A stretch of DNA of 64,000 nucleotides from the NCBI RefSeq assembly GCF_030848505.1, contig NZ_JAVDDU010000005.1, forward strand, positions 186,001 through 250,000, in the 5' to 3' direction. A model generated the notes under the pieces. It was not told the DNA's origin. It saw only the letters and a program-made list of their open reading frames with translations, and made no database searches. Shown piece after piece: positions 19,595-28,505 of this stretch (its first letter is position 1; each line of letters begins with the position of its first letter). Source of the stretch: Marinimicrobium hydrolyticum (GTDB lineage Bacteria; Pseudomonadota; Gammaproteobacteria; Pseudomonadales; Cellvibrionaceae). The translations under genes were made by a program, and so were the position numbers.

Positions 19595-19671
19595 CGGAGC
19601 GTAGCGCAGTTTGGTAGCGCACCACACTGGGGGTGTGGGGGTCACAGGTTCAAATCCTGTCGTTCCGACCA
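19595..19671 (+). tRNA. tRNA-Pro (anticodon GGG)
   Basis: 77-nt cloverleaf starting CGGAGCG and ending CGUUCCG-ACCA. D arm GCGCAGUUUGGUAGCGC, anticodon stem CCACA/UGUGG around CUGGGGG (anticodon GGG), T arm with GGUUCAAAUCC. The CCA is encoded. It lies after the ihfA-merR genes. No attachment-site duplication or integrase is seen next to it. Confidence 0.97.
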
Positions 19672-19889
19672 TTTTCTCTTTTCCCTGCACGACACCACCC
19701 GTTTGAGGTGCCCATACAGTGGCGCCTTTGATCTTACCTGTATTTTTTCTTCATTTTGAAATAGGACATGTCTTTTAGGCAGGCTGGTTTACGCCTGTGT
19801 ACTGGTGAAGGCCCTAAAGAAGATGCTAGTATCCGCACTTTGCTTAGCTCGGGGCCAGAGTCGCCCGCTAATAACAATGAGGTAAACTC

Positions 19890-20645
19890 GTGTCAAAACA
19901 ACTTCTGATTTACAACGAAATTCTGCCGCTCTCCAGTGAGACACACCGCAACTGGAGTGTTGAAATCAAAGATCACAGTTTCGTGAGCGAAATCAATTCC
20001 GTGCCCCTGGTCTCCAGCGAGATCGTGCAAGTGGCTCGTGAACTCCCGGTGATTTTCGCTAAAACCGCACAAGATGGCGATTTCGTACCTCTGGCAGTGG
20101 TCGGGCTAAAAAGAGGCGAGAACCTGATGCTGGACGAGAACAAGCGTATGGCACTGAAATTTGTGCCGGGTTTCGTCCGTCGTTATCCCTTCGTATTCGC
20201 CAACGCCGGTCAAAACGAAAATCTGACTCTGTGCATTGACGACACCTATGAGGGTTGGAGTAAGGACGGCACTGAAGGTCGTCGTCTGTTTAACGATCAG
20301 GGCGAGCAGACCGAAGAGCTGAAGCAGACTATGGAATTCCTCAGGGATTACCAGCACCGCGCTGAGCTTACCAGCGTGTTCTGCAAGAAGCTGGCAGACC
20401 TCAACCTTCTCGATCCTATGGAAGCCAACATCAAGGCCAAAGAGGGCAGTGACGAGGAAGGTTTCAGCCTTACTGGCTTCTACGTGGTCAACCGCGAGCG
20501 CTTGAAAGCGTTGAAAGACGAAGATGTATTGGACTTGTTCAAGAAGGACGGTCTGGAGCTCATTTTTAGCCACCTCCAGTCCTTGCCGAATCTGAATATG
20601 CTGGTAGACAAGTACGCCAAAAAAGGTGCTTCTGCGAGTGCTTAA
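19890..20645 (+). CDS. SapC-family protein
   Basis: 251 residues, no signal peptide. Recognised as the SapC-like family (VKRYPFVF-type motif FVRRYPFVFANAGQNENLTLCID, then LFNDQGEQTEELKQTMEFLRDYQ, and FYVVNRERLKALKDEDVLDLFKKDGLELIFSHLQSL near the end). Start at GTG 19890 behind TGAGGT. In many proteobacteria SapC-like genes sit beside TonB receptors and flavin-dependent halogenases; here those partners are 28 kb away in the starch locus. Function is not established. Confidence 0.85.
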   Translation: MSKQLLIYNEILPLSSETHRNWSVEIKDHSFVSEINSVPLVSSEIVQVARELPVIFAKTAQDGDFVPLAVVGLKRGENLMLDENKRMALKFVPGFVRRYPFVFANAGQNENLTLCIDDTYEGWSKDGTEGRRLFNDQGEQTEELKQTMEFLRDYQHRAELTSVFCKKLADLNLLDPMEANIKAKEGSDEEGFSLTGFYVVNRERLKALKDEDVLDLFKKDGLELIFSHLQSLPNLNMLVDKYAKKGASASA

Positions 20646-20690
20646 TGGCTAGCGCGACGCCGGTGTAGAAGGAAGTTAAAAGTCAGTAAC

Positions 20691-20727
20691 AAAAAGGCCC
20701 GAACGTTGATGCGTTCGGGCCTTTTTT
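20691..20727. terminator. Bidirectional intrinsic terminator
   Basis: AAAAAGGCCCGAACG, loop, CGTTCGGGCCTTTTTT: a strong hairpin with an A-run before and a T-run after. It serves both the SapC gene (plus) and the convergent uspA-like gene (minus). Confidence 0.93.
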
Positions 20728-20738
20728 GTGTCTGGGGC

Positions 20739-21167
20739 TTATCCTGAGATGCGAACCGTCAATACATCGCAGTTAGCGTGGTGGGCAATACTACTGGCGG
20801 TGGAGCCGAGCAGGCGCCGAATCCCTCGTTCACCGTGGCTGCCCGTCACAATAACGTCGGCCCCCAGCTTCTCCGCCAGCAAGTTGACCTCGTCGGCGGG
20901 ATCGCCAAAAGCAATATGCAGTTGATCGGTGGTCAGATCTTCTCCCAGCGCTTTTAGACGCGGAAATATTTGCTGGCGCACTTGGAGTTCGCTAACCCGA
21001 TGGTTCTTGCCGGTCATGTTGCCGTAACCGGTCACCGGATGTTCGGCCACGTGGACCAGGTGCAGCCCGCTGAAGTCCTCAGCGCAGAGCCTGCGTGCGT
21101 GACGCAATACGGTTTCTGATTCCTCCGTCAAATCCAGCGCGACCAAGACTGTGCCATAACCGGGCAT
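20739..21167 (-). CDS. Universal stress protein (UspA family)
   Basis: 142-residue Usp fold. Starts with VLVALDLTEESETVLRHA, and has the nucleotide-binding G-2x-G-9x-G(S/T) pattern in TGSHGERGIRRLLGSTASSIAHHANCDVLTV, so an ATP-binding UspFG-type member is likely. Usually induced by stasis or stress. Transcribed convergently to the SapC gene and divergently from the epimerase gene. Confidence 0.92.
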   Translation of the reverse strand: MPGYGTVLVALDLTEESETVLRHARRLCAEDFSGLHLVHVAEHPVTGYGNMTGKNHRVSELQVRQQIFPRLKALGEDLTTDQLHIAFGDPADEVNLLAEKLGADVIVTGSHGERGIRRLLGSTASSIAHHANCDVLTVRISG

Positions 21168-21266
21168 AGGTACTCCTCATCTGTTTGTGGCATAGTAAGT
21201 GTAGCACTTCGGATTTGCTGGTTCCCTAGCAACGGAGTTAAATGGAGTCAACGTAAGGAGATTCTC

Positions 21267-22208
21267 ATGGCTGGGCTCGTTAGCAATCCCCGCATACTGG
21301 TGACGGGTGCCACGGGTTTTATTGGTACGCCACTGTGTGCACGACTGCAGGAGCTGGGCCACCCACTCACCGCCTTGACACGCGATCCCTCCAAAGCCAG
21401 AAAACGCCTAGGCGAACAGGTTGAACTCGTGACCAAGCTCGATGACCTGGGGGACGCCACGTTTGGTGGCGTGATCAATTTAGCCGGAGAACCGCTGGCC
21501 GCCCGGCGCTGGAACGAGCGCCTCAAGGCGGAGATACGGCGCAGCCGAATTGGCACCACCGAGGCACTTTTTGAATACTTTCAGCGCGTGGGTGACTTCC
21601 CTGAAGTGCTGGTTAATGGCAGTGGCATCGGCGTGTATGGAAACCAGGGAGACAGGCCGATTACCGAAGGCAGCAATTTGAGTGACGATAGCTTTTCATC
21701 CCATCTGTGCCGCGACTGGGAGGCGGCCGCTGAGCGTTTTACCGATCGAGGTACCCGTGTGTGCCGGATCCGCACGGGTGTGGTGCTGGGGCCTGATGGC
21801 GGCGCACTCCAAGCCATGCTGCCGGCCTTCAAGTTTGGCGTGGGGGGGCGCTTGGGTGACGGTCGCCAGTGGATGTCATGGATTCATCGGCGCGATCTCA
21901 TTGGAATCATCCTGTTGTGTTTATCCAACTCGTCCTTGGTAGGCCCCGTCAATGGCACCGCGCCCAATCCAGTGACCAATCGCGTTTTTACTCGAACCCT
22001 GGCCAAGACCCTTCATCGCCCGTCGCTTTTACCAGTACCAGGTTTTGGCTTGCGTCTGTTGATGGGCGAGCTGGCCGACGAGCTGTTGCTGGCCGGGCAA
22101 AGAGTGCTGCCGGAAGTGGCACCCGCTCACGGCTATGAATATGAATTCCCGGAGCTGGGGCCGGCCCTGGAGGACGTTCTGCACACGTCTCGGCGCACTT
22201 CCCGATAA
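21267..22208 (+). CDS. TIGR01777-family epimerase / NAD-dependent SDR (YfcH-like)
   Basis: 313 residues. Rossmann start RILVTGATGFIGTPLCARL, GGVINLAGEPLAARRW, and the family-typical NGSGIGVYGNQGD and GRQWMSWIHRRDLIGIILL. The C-terminal DUF1731-like segment ends near ...ALEDVL. Substrate unknown. ATG at 21267 with AAGGAGA upstream. Confidence 0.9.
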   Translation: MAGLVSNPRILVTGATGFIGTPLCARLQELGHPLTALTRDPSKARKRLGEQVELVTKLDDLGDATFGGVINLAGEPLAARRWNERLKAEIRRSRIGTTEALFEYFQRVGDFPEVLVNGSGIGVYGNQGDRPITEGSNLSDDSFSSHLCRDWEAAAERFTDRGTRVCRIRTGVVLGPDGGALQAMLPAFKFGVGGRLGDGRQWMSWIHRRDLIGIILLCLSNSSLVGPVNGTAPNPVTNRVFTRTLAKTLHRPSLLPVPGFGLRLLMGELADELLLAGQRVLPEVAPAHGYEYEFPELGPALEDVLHTSRRTSR

Positions 22209-22224
22209 ATTTTTCTCGCTCACG

Positions 22225-22252
22225 CTTGAAATAGTTTTCCTCGCCCCTACTT
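22225..22252 (+). promoter_or_regulatory. Predicted sigma-32 heat-shock promoter
   Basis: CTTGAAA (22225-22231), a 12-bp spacer, and CCCCTACTT (22244-22252), closely matching the RpoH consensus CTTGAAA / CCCCATNT. Transcription would start near 22260 and give a leader of about 137 nt for the small heat-shock gene. Confidence 0.75.
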
Positions 22253-22341
22253 AAGTGTTGTACCCGCTCTTTGGAGGGGTACGCGCCGCAGCGGGGTGGC
22301 GCCAATGCTTGGCACTTCCCCTGCGGTGAGAAACCACTAAC

Positions 22342-22396
22342 GACCCGATCATTGTGATGGGTCACCAATATATTGCTCAAGCAAGAGGATATAGCG
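22342..22396 (+). promoter_or_regulatory. ROSE-like RNA thermometer in the hsp20 leader
   Basis: The leader ends in a hairpin that hides the ribosome-binding site: 22369-22378 (TATATTGCTC) pairs with GAGGATATA (22385-22393) around a 6-nt loop, leaving G22375 unpaired opposite the Shine-Dalgarno. The UUGCU/AGGA pairing with an odd G is the hallmark of ROSE thermometers. A second hairpin precedes it (GACCC 22342-22346 with GGGTC 22359-22363), and a GC-rich one lies near 22290-22332. Confidence 0.65.
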
Positions 22397-22897
22397 ATGC
22401 GTAATTTTGACTTTTCTCCACTGTACCGTTCAGCCATTGGCTTTGACCGTATGGCGTCGATGCTCGACAGCCTGAGCCGCGCCGATCAGAATCAGCCCAG
22501 CTACCCGCCCTACAATATTGAATTAACCGGGGAAGATCAGTACCGGATTTCCATGGCCGTAGCGGGTTTCGATCGTTCAGAATTGAACATTGAGGTCAAC
22601 CAAAACAATTTAACCGTGTCCGCCAACAAGCGAGCCGACGACGAGCGGCGCACCTACTTGCACCAAGGGATAGCTGCGCGCAACTTCGAGCGGCATTTCC
22701 AACTGGCGGACTATGTAAAAGTCCAGGGTGCCACCTTTGAAAATGGCCTTTTGCATGTGGACCTGGTGCGTGAAATTCCAGAGGCCATGAAGCCCCGGAC
22801 TATTGAAATTCAAGATTCTCTGGAGCACGAAGGCTCCAAAAAATCAGCGGATATCAAACAAGTCCCGCGCGCTGATAAGGACACGGCAGCCGCGTAA
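22397..22897 (+). CDS. Small heat-shock protein (Hsp20/IbpA type)
   Basis: 166-residue holdase that keeps unfolding proteins soluble under heat stress. N-terminal [19 protein letters not shown] is IbpA-like; the alpha-crystallin domain runs about residues 33-125 ([71 protein letters not shown]); the IxI-like TIEI follows. The ATG at 22397 lies 7 nt after AGAGG. Controlled by a sigma-32 promoter and a ROSE-like leader. Confidence 0.95.
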   Translation: MRNFDFSPLYRSAIGFDRMASMLDSLSRADQNQPSYPPYNIELTGEDQYRISMAVAGFDRSELNIEVNQNNLTVSANKRADDERRTYLHQGIAARNFERHFQLADYVKVQGATFENGLLHVDLVREIPEAMKPRTIEIQDSLEHEGSKKSADIKQVPRADKDTAAA

Positions 22898-22906
22898 CAG
22901 ACCTCT

Positions 22907-22947
22907 GGCGAGCCGCCCGCTCGGGTGGGCTCGCCCCTCCTATTTTT
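22907..22947 (+). terminator. Intrinsic terminator after hsp20
   Basis: GGCGAGCC (22907-22914) pairs with GGCTCGCC (22928-22935), with an inner CCC/GGG helix, followed by CCTCCTATTTTT. Reasonable terminator with a short offset U-run. Confidence 0.65.
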
Positions 22948-23008
22948 AGCGTTCTTTAGCGTTGGCTCCTAACCCCGGCCAGCGCATTTTTTTGTCCGCT
23001 TTGTTTAT

Positions 23009-24025
23009 TCACTCTGCACTGAATAGTTTGGCTCGCACGGTGGCCCGGTACTCCGCCGGTGTGGTGGCCAATAGTTTTTTGAACAGGGCGTTAAAATACC
23101 CGGTGTCTTGATAGCCCACCTTATCCGCAATTTCGTTAATGGAAAGATTACTGGTTTTTAACAAACCGCGCGCGTTGGTAATGCGCGTTTCCTGCAAATA
23201 CTGAATAGGGGTTTGGCCAGTCGCGGCTTTAAAACGTCGGTTCAGCGTGCGCACACTCAGGCCGAAGCGTTCCGCCACCTGGCTCAGGACAACGTCTCTC
23301 GGGTAGTTGTCCTGCAGCCATATTTGCACTTGAATAATGTCCTCATCCGGGTGCCGGCTGCGTGCCTGCTCGAAGTAACCGGTGCTTTCATAGGAGCGTC
23401 GTATTTCATGAGAGAAGTGTCGCTCCACATGGCTGGCGATGGTTTTGTCGTAAAGACGCTGGATAAAGTGCACCGTTAAATCCGCCAGGGAGTTAACGCT
23501 GGCGGCGCAGTAAAGATTGCCGGCTTGAGTAATAAAGTATTGGCGCTTTAGCTGTACCAGAGGGTAGTCCTTGTGGAACTGGTCAAAGTAGTGCCAATGG
23601 GTGGTGGCCGCCTTGCCGTCCAGAAGGCCAGCCTCGGCCAGGTAACATACGCCCGTGCCCACAGCACTGATCAGAGCACCATTCTCATGCTGCTTCCGTA
23701 ACCAATGCAGCACCTCCGGGTGGCGCCGTACCACAGGCCTCGGATTGCGCCACAAGCCTGGGATATACACAATATCGCTGGATTCGGTTTCTTCCAGAGT
23801 CAGTTCCGGCGTCCAGGTCAATCCTGCACGGGTGTTGACCGGCGCCCCTTCAATGCCGGCGGTACGCAATTCAATACGGGTTTTATGCGCACTTTTTCGA
23901 TTGACGATGCCTCCCGCACTCTCTGCGGTGAGCAACATTTCCATGGGCAAGGTGGCGCTCGTGGCGAGCATGTTGTCGCTCAACAAAAAAGTGATTCGAA
24001 CCTTGGTGGGCAGGGCCTGGTTCAC
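23009..24025 (-). CDS. GlxA-family transcriptional regulator (DJ-1/PfpI-like + AraC HTH)
   Basis: 338 residues from a GTG at 24025 that has GGAG 9 nt upstream; an ATG 72 bp earlier is possible but poorer. N-terminal DJ-1/PfpI-like sensor (RITFLLSDNMLATSATLPMEML, AVGTGVCYLAEAGLLDGKAATTHW) and C-terminal AraC helix-turn-helix pair (DVVLSQVAERFGLSVRTLNRRFKAATGQTPIQYLQ; INEIADKVGYQDTGYFNALFKK). It is divergent from a beta-ketoacyl synthase gene and may regulate it; inference from position only. Confidence 0.9.
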   Translation of the reverse strand: MNQALPTKVRITFLLSDNMLATSATLPMEMLLTAESAGGIVNRKSAHKTRIELRTAGIEGAPVNTRAGLTWTPELTLEETESSDIVYIPGLWRNPRPVVRRHPEVLHWLRKQHENGALISAVGTGVCYLAEAGLLDGKAATTHWHYFDQFHKDYPLVQLKRQYFITQAGNLYCAASVNSLADLTVHFIQRLYDKTIASHVERHFSHEIRRSYESTGYFEQARSRHPDEDIIQVQIWLQDNYPRDVVLSQVAERFGLSVRTLNRRFKAATGQTPIQYLQETRITNARGLLKTSNLSINEIADKVGYQDTGYFNALFKKLLATTPAEYRATVRAKLFSAE

Positions 24026-24165
24026 GATCTTTGTCTCCAATTCGTAAGGGGCGAAGCATGTGGCCAAAATACCATATTTTTTGGCCAAATTGTCCATGAC
24101 AAGGTTCGGCCTTGGCCATAAACTCTACGACGTCCTATTCGGCGATTTTACATCTGGAGTTACCT

Positions 24166-26067
24166 ATGTCCGCATTACCGGTGATCGTGGGCTTTGGCGG
24201 TTTCAACGCTGCTGGCCGTGCGTCTGGCCACCACGCTTACAGGCGCATGGTGCTGGAAAGCCTGCCCGACGCTGAGCGGCAGGAGACCCTGGCGGGCCTA
24301 GCGGTGATGATGGGCTTAGTGACCTATACCGAAGGCGCCTATCGGGACAGTGACGACCAAGCGTGTAGCCTCGTCGATATAGAAGCTCGTTTTGGTCAAC
24401 AGGTGCTCGACGGGACTTTGATACGCCGCATTGAAGCCGGTTTTTTTGATGTGGATGCGGTGCCCTGGCAAAAGTCCGCCGTGCTGGCCGGAGATGCGGA
24501 GCCACTTCGATTTGAAATGGATGAGCGGGAAGTGCCCGAGCCGCTGCCCGCGGATTGGAAGGTAGTGGAACTGGATAATCGACGGGTGCAAGTAACCGTT
24601 GCCGGTCCATTGGCGGTAAAGCTGGATAGTTACCGCGATTTGGCGGTGAAATCCGCTGGTCAATTGCCCGCCGGTTTCGACCCCGGCGCTCTGTACAACT
24701 CTCGTTTTCATCCTCGCGCTCTGCAGTTGGCGGTTATCGGCGCGTCCGACGCCGTGCAATCTGTGGGTATTCCCTGGGCGGAGATTGCCAGTTCAATCCG
24801 CCCTGATCAGGTGAGCGTGTACGCCAGTAATGTCATGAGTCAAATGGACGAGGCGGGTTTTGGCGGTTTGCTGCAGTCGCGTCTAAAAGGCAGTAGGGTT
24901 TCCACCAAACAGTGTCCTCTGGGCTTGAACAGCATGCCGGCGGATTTTGTTAACGCCTATATCATTGGCAGCGTGGGTCATACCGGCGCTATTGCCGGTG
25001 CTTGCGCCTCTTTCCTCTATAACTTGAGTGCGGCCGTGGAGGACATAGTCAATGGCCGCTGTCGGGTGGCTATTGTGGGCAACGCGGAAGCGCCGATAAC
25101 CTCCGAAATTATTGATGGCTACGCCACCATGGGTGCGCTGGCCCAGGAAGATAAGCTGAAGAAAATCGATGGTGGCGACACTACCGACCTGCGTCGCTCC
25201 AGCCGGCCTTTCGGGGAAAACTGTGGGTTTACCATCGCGGAAGCCAGCACCTATGTGGTGCTAATGGATGATGCTCTGGCCTTGGAACTGGGTGCGGATA
25301 TTCACGGCGCAGTGAACGATGTTTTCATTAATGCTGATGGTTTCAAAAAATCCATCTCCGCACCGGGGCCGGGTAACTACATCACTATGGCCAAAGCGGT
25401 CGCCTCGGCTCGGGCCATTGTGGGCGATGAAGGCATACGTGAACGCTCCATGGTGCAGGCGCATGGCTCCAGTACGCCTCAGAACCGAGTCAGCGAATCG
25501 GAAATATTCGACCGGGTGGCGCGGGTGTTCGGCATTGAAAACTGGCCTGTTTCCGCCGTAAAAGCCTTTGTGGGGCACTCTCTGTCTCCAGCCAGTGGTG
25601 AACAACTGATCACCTCGCTCGGGGTATTCAAGCATGGTTGGATACCGGGTATTAAGACCATTGATCGGGTTGCGGATGATGTGTTGGGTGAGCGACTGCA
25701 AATTCCGCTCGCTGACCTGGATCGCCGAGACAATCCTCTGGATGTGGTTTTTCTCAATTCCAAGGGTTTTGGCGGCAATAACGCCACCGCCAGCGTGCTG
25801 GCGCCCAGAGTAGTGGATCGAATGATGCGCAAGCGTCACGGCGAGAGCGCCGTCAATTCGTATGTCGAGCGGCGGGAGTCGGTACGCGCGCGCGCGGCCG
25901 CTTACGACGCTGGCGCGCTCCAGGGTCGCTTTGACACCATTTATCAGTTTGGCGAAGGCTTGATTGACGAGGCGGACCTCACATTGAGCGACAAGTCGAT
26001 CAATGTGCCCGGCTTTGAGCAGGAGATTAGCCTGGAACTGCCCAACCGCTTTGCGGATATGACCTAA
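24166..26067 (+). CDS. Beta-ketoacyl synthase family protein
   Basis: 633 residues from the ATG at 24166 (GGAG 8 nt upstream); an earlier ATG at 24112 lacks a site. Thiolase-fold condensing enzyme. The active-site Cys is in GAIAGACASFLYNLS, one His in VQAHGSSTPQNRVSE and the second in VKAFVGHSLSPASGEQ, giving an intact Cys-His-His triad. Longer than FabB/FabF (about 410 residues) because of an extended N-terminal region (to about 200) and a C-terminal tail. Acyl substrate unknown; it stands alone, without acyl carrier protein genes beside it. Confidence 0.85.
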   Translation: MSALPVIVGFGGFNAAGRASGHHAYRRMVLESLPDAERQETLAGLAVMMGLVTYTEGAYRDSDDQACSLVDIEARFGQQVLDGTLIRRIEAGFFDVDAVPWQKSAVLAGDAEPLRFEMDEREVPEPLPADWKVVELDNRRVQVTVAGPLAVKLDSYRDLAVKSAGQLPAGFDPGALYNSRFHPRALQLAVIGASDAVQSVGIPWAEIASSIRPDQVSVYASNVMSQMDEAGFGGLLQSRLKGSRVSTKQCPLGLNSMPADFVNAYIIGSVGHTGAIAGACASFLYNLSAAVEDIVNGRCRVAIVGNAEAPITSEIIDGYATMGALAQEDKLKKIDGGDTTDLRRSSRPFGENCGFTIAEASTYVVLMDDALALELGADIHGAVNDVFINADGFKKSISAPGPGNYITMAKAVASARAIVGDEGIRERSMVQAHGSSTPQNRVSESEIFDRVARVFGIENWPVSAVKAFVGHSLSPASGEQLITSLGVFKHGWIPGIKTIDRVADDVLGERLQIPLADLDRRDNPLDVVFLNSKGFGGNNATASVLAPRVVDRMMRKRHGESAVNSYVERRESVRARAAAYDAGALQGRFDTIYQFGEGLIDEADLTLSDKSINVPGFEQEISLELPNRFADMT

Positions 26068-26223
26068 CGCGCCCTGGCTCAGAGTCAGGAAAGGCTATAC
26101 AAAGCTCACTCTATCCCTTAAAATACTGCGCCTTTCGCGCCCTATGTGGGTGTGGATTTAAAATTTCATGGGTGCCGGCCAATTCCGTCGGTGCCAAACT
26201 GGGAAAATACAGGAAAGTCCTCA

Positions 26224-26493
26224 ATGGTAACTATTCGTTTGGCTCGTGGCGGCTCCAAGAAGCGTCCGTTTTACCACCTGTCCGTCACCGACAGCCGCAG
26301 TGCTCGCAATGGTCGTTTTATCGAGCGCGTGGGCTTCTACAACCCCATCGCCCGTGGCCAGGAAGAGCGTCTGCGCTTGGATCTGGACCGCATTGACTAC
26401 TGGGTTGGTCAAGGTGCGCAGCTGAGTGAGCGTGTTGCTGACCTGGTCAAAACTGGCCGCAAAGAGCAGTCACCGGAAGGCAAAGCAGCTTAA
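26224..26493 (+). CDS. rpsP: 30S ribosomal protein S16
   Basis: 89 residues: [41 protein letters not shown], the S16 signature. The ATG at 26224 gives the canonical start. First gene of rpsP-rimM-trmD-rplS; rimM follows by 13 bp. Confidence 0.98.
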   Translation: MVTIRLARGGSKKRPFYHLSVTDSRSARNGRFIERVGFYNPIARGQEERLRLDLDRIDYWVGQGAQLSERVADLVKTGRKEQSPEGKAA

Positions 26494-26506
26494 GGCCGCT
26501 TTTAAC

Positions 26507-27046
26507 ATGCCGGGCAGTGACTCCAAACTGATAGATGTTGGGCGTATTGCCGGCGTGTACGGGATAAAAGGCTGGCTCAAAGTCCAGTCTTTTACCCAAC
26601 CCGCTGACAACCTGTTTGCCTATCACCCCTGGTGGCTAAAAACGCCCCACGGCGTAAAACAGGTAGAGATTGACGCCTCCCGCCCCCAGGGCAAGGGATA
26701 CGTTATCCATCTGAAGGGCGTTGATGACCGAGATTTGGCCGCCCATTATACGGGCCAAGTCATTGCCGTAGAGCGGGCGCAATTGCCGGCTCTCGACGCC
26801 GGTGACTACTACTGGCATCAACTGCAAGGGCTGCGAGTCATCAGTCGATACCAGGGGCAGAGTCAGGACTTGGGGTGTGTTTCCAAGCTGATGGAAACCG
26901 GCGCCAACGACGTACTCGTAGTGGCGCCCGATGCGCAGAGTGTTGACGAGCGGGAACGGTTGATTCCCTACGTGCCGGAGCACTATGTGCTAAGGGTGGA
27001 TCTGGCAGAGGGCATGATAGAGGTGGACTGGGATCCGGAGTTTTGA
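26507..27046 (+). CDS. rimM: 16S rRNA processing protein RimM
   Basis: 179-residue 30S maturation factor acting on the 3' (head) domain. N-terminal RimM domain (VGRIAGVYGIKGWLKVQSFT) and C-terminal PRC-barrel-like domain (DYYWHQLQGLRV, ANDVLVVAP, RERLIPYVPEHYVLRVDLAEGMIEVDWDPEF). ATG at 26507 within the rpsP operon. Confidence 0.97.
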   Translation: MPGSDSKLIDVGRIAGVYGIKGWLKVQSFTQPADNLFAYHPWWLKTPHGVKQVEIDASRPQGKGYVIHLKGVDDRDLAAHYTGQVIAVERAQLPALDAGDYYWHQLQGLRVISRYQGQSQDLGCVSKLMETGANDVLVVAPDAQSVDERERLIPYVPEHYVLRVDLAEGMIEVDWDPEF

Positions 27047-27088
27047 TTTCGGCCCAGCGAATGAACAAGATTGGAAGGGGGCGGCGGC

Positions 27089-27958
27089 GTGGATCAGCCA
27101 CAGGCAGCCGATAAGCAGCCGCTGAGATTGGCGGTGGTCAGCCTCTTTCCCGAGATGTTTCGTGCGGTAACTGATTATGGCGTTACCGGACGCGCGGTGA
27201 GTCAGGGCCTGGTTGCCCTGCAATGCTGGAATCCGCGCGATTTTACGCGCGATAAGCACCGCACCGTGGATGATCGGCCCTACGGTGGTGGGCCCGGCAT
27301 GTTGATGAAGGTCGAGCCTTTGCGCGATGCCATTGCGGCGGCCAAGGCTTGGGCTGGCGAGGAAGCCACGGTGGTTTACCTGTCGCCGCAGGGGCGGCCC
27401 CTGACTCAGGAAGGGGTAAGCCAACTGAGTACCTACTCCAATATGGTGCTGGTGGCGGGGCGTTACGAAGGTATTGATGAACGGCTGCTGGAGACCGTGA
27501 TCGACCAGGAATGGTCCATCGGAGATTACGTGCTCAGTGGTGGTGAACTACCCGCGATGGTAATGATCGACGCGGTAGTCCGGCAGATTCCTGGTGCACT
27601 GGGGCACGCTCAGTCAGCGGAGCAAGATTCTTTTGCCGAGGGCTTGCTGGATTGCCCGCACTATACCCGCCCCGAAGTATTCGAGGGCAGGCCGGTCCCG
27701 GACGTGCTGTTGTCTGGAGACCATGAACGAATTCGGCGCTGGCGCCTACAACAGGCGTTAGGGCGGACCTGGCTGAAACGGCCAGATTTACTGCAAGCAA
27801 AATCTTTAACCAAGGAGCAGCAGGTGCTGCTGACGGACTTTCGTCGGGACCTTGATCATGACCAGAAACCGTTAACTTCTTTCGAGGCGCGGATCGGTCC
27901 AACGACTAACTCTAGCTGTGAAGCTACAGACTCTCAGGAGAATGACCATGACCAATAA
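27089..27958 (+). CDS. trmD: tRNA (guanine-N1)-methyltransferase
   Basis: SPOUT methyltransferase that makes m1G37 in tRNA. Knot motifs: [46 protein letters not shown] and [23 protein letters not shown]. 289 residues, about 35-40 longer than E. coli TrmD because of a C-terminal tail ([20 protein letters not shown]). The GTG at 27089 follows AAGGGGG by 7 nt; a TTG at 27071 is an alternative. Its last 11 bp overlap rplS. Confidence 0.96.
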   Translation: MDQPQAADKQPLRLAVVSLFPEMFRAVTDYGVTGRAVSQGLVALQCWNPRDFTRDKHRTVDDRPYGGGPGMLMKVEPLRDAIAAAKAWAGEEATVVYLSPQGRPLTQEGVSQLSTYSNMVLVAGRYEGIDERLLETVIDQEWSIGDYVLSGGELPAMVMIDAVVRQIPGALGHAQSAEQDSFAEGLLDCPHYTRPEVFEGRPVPDVLLSGDHERIRRWRLQQALGRTWLKRPDLLQAKSLTKEQQVLLTDFRRDLDHDQKPLTSFEARIGPTTNSSCEATDSQENDHDQ

Positions 27959-28298
27959 AATCATTCAGGAGCTGGAAAACGAGCAACTGAAACAAGACGT
28001 CCCCGACTTTGCCCCTGGCGACACCGTTGTCGTACAGGTAAAAGTAACCGAGGGCAATCGCGAGCGCCTGCAGGCCTATGAGGGTGTTGTTATCGCCCGC
28101 CGCAACCGCGGTTTGCACTCTGCCTTTACCGTGCGCAAGATCTCCCACGGTGTCGGCGTTGAGCGGACTTTCCAGACTCACAGTCGTCAAGTGGACAGCA
28201 TCCAGATCAAGCGTCGCGGCGACGTGCGTCAGGCCAAGCTGTACTACTTGCGCGATCTGACTGGTCGAGCTGCTCGTATTAAAGAAAAATTGGGCTAA
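27948..28298 (+). CDS. rplS: 50S ribosomal protein L19
   Basis: 116 residues: [62 protein letters not shown] chose the second of two close ATGs (27948) because AGGAG is 7 nt upstream; the ATG at 27942 is only 1 nt from it. The start lies inside the end of trmD, so translation is probably coupled. Confidence 0.97.
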   Translation: MTNKIIQELENEQLKQDVPDFAPGDTVVVQVKVTEGNRERLQAYEGVVIARRNRGLHSAFTVRKISHGVGVERTFQTHSRQVDSIQIKRRGDVRQAKLYYLRDLTGRAARIKEKLG

Positions 28299-28330
28299 GC
28301 GTTACTGCAGATTGTTAGCTGCACTGAAGG

Positions 28331-28360
28331 AAAGGATGCCCTGCGCGCGGGGCATCCTTT
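28331..28360 (+). terminator. Hairpin after rplS (first of two)
   Basis: AAAGGATGCCC (28331-28341) and GGGCATCCTTT (28350-28360), an 11-bp stem with a GC-rich loop and a short T-run inside the stem. Likely terminates the rpsP operon, backed by the next hairpin. Confidence 0.7.
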
Positions 28361-28382
28361 CCAGACTAGCGTACAGTTCAGT

Positions 28383-28418
28383 AAAAAAGCCGGGGCGGGA
28401 AACTGCTCCGGCTTTTTT
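28383..28418 (+). terminator. Intrinsic terminator after rplS (second)
   Basis: AAAAAAGCCGGGGC, an 8-nt loop, GCTCCGGCTTTTTT: 8-bp stem with one G-U pair plus a T-run, 22 nt after the previous hairpin. Tandem terminators isolate the ribosomal operon from xerD. The A-run means it could also act on the minus strand. Confidence 0.85.
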
Positions 28419-28505
28419 GTAGGTGGTGACCTGTGGCACTTCGTCCAACGCTGGAAGTCTATAAACTCGGTCTTTTAGAGCGCCATTCGCGCTATACTGA
28501 GCGCC

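Noticed and set aside
19595-19889. tRNA-Pro as an integration site for an island
   Set aside because: No repeat of the tRNA 3' end and no integrase is found; neighbouring genes look like ordinary chromosome.
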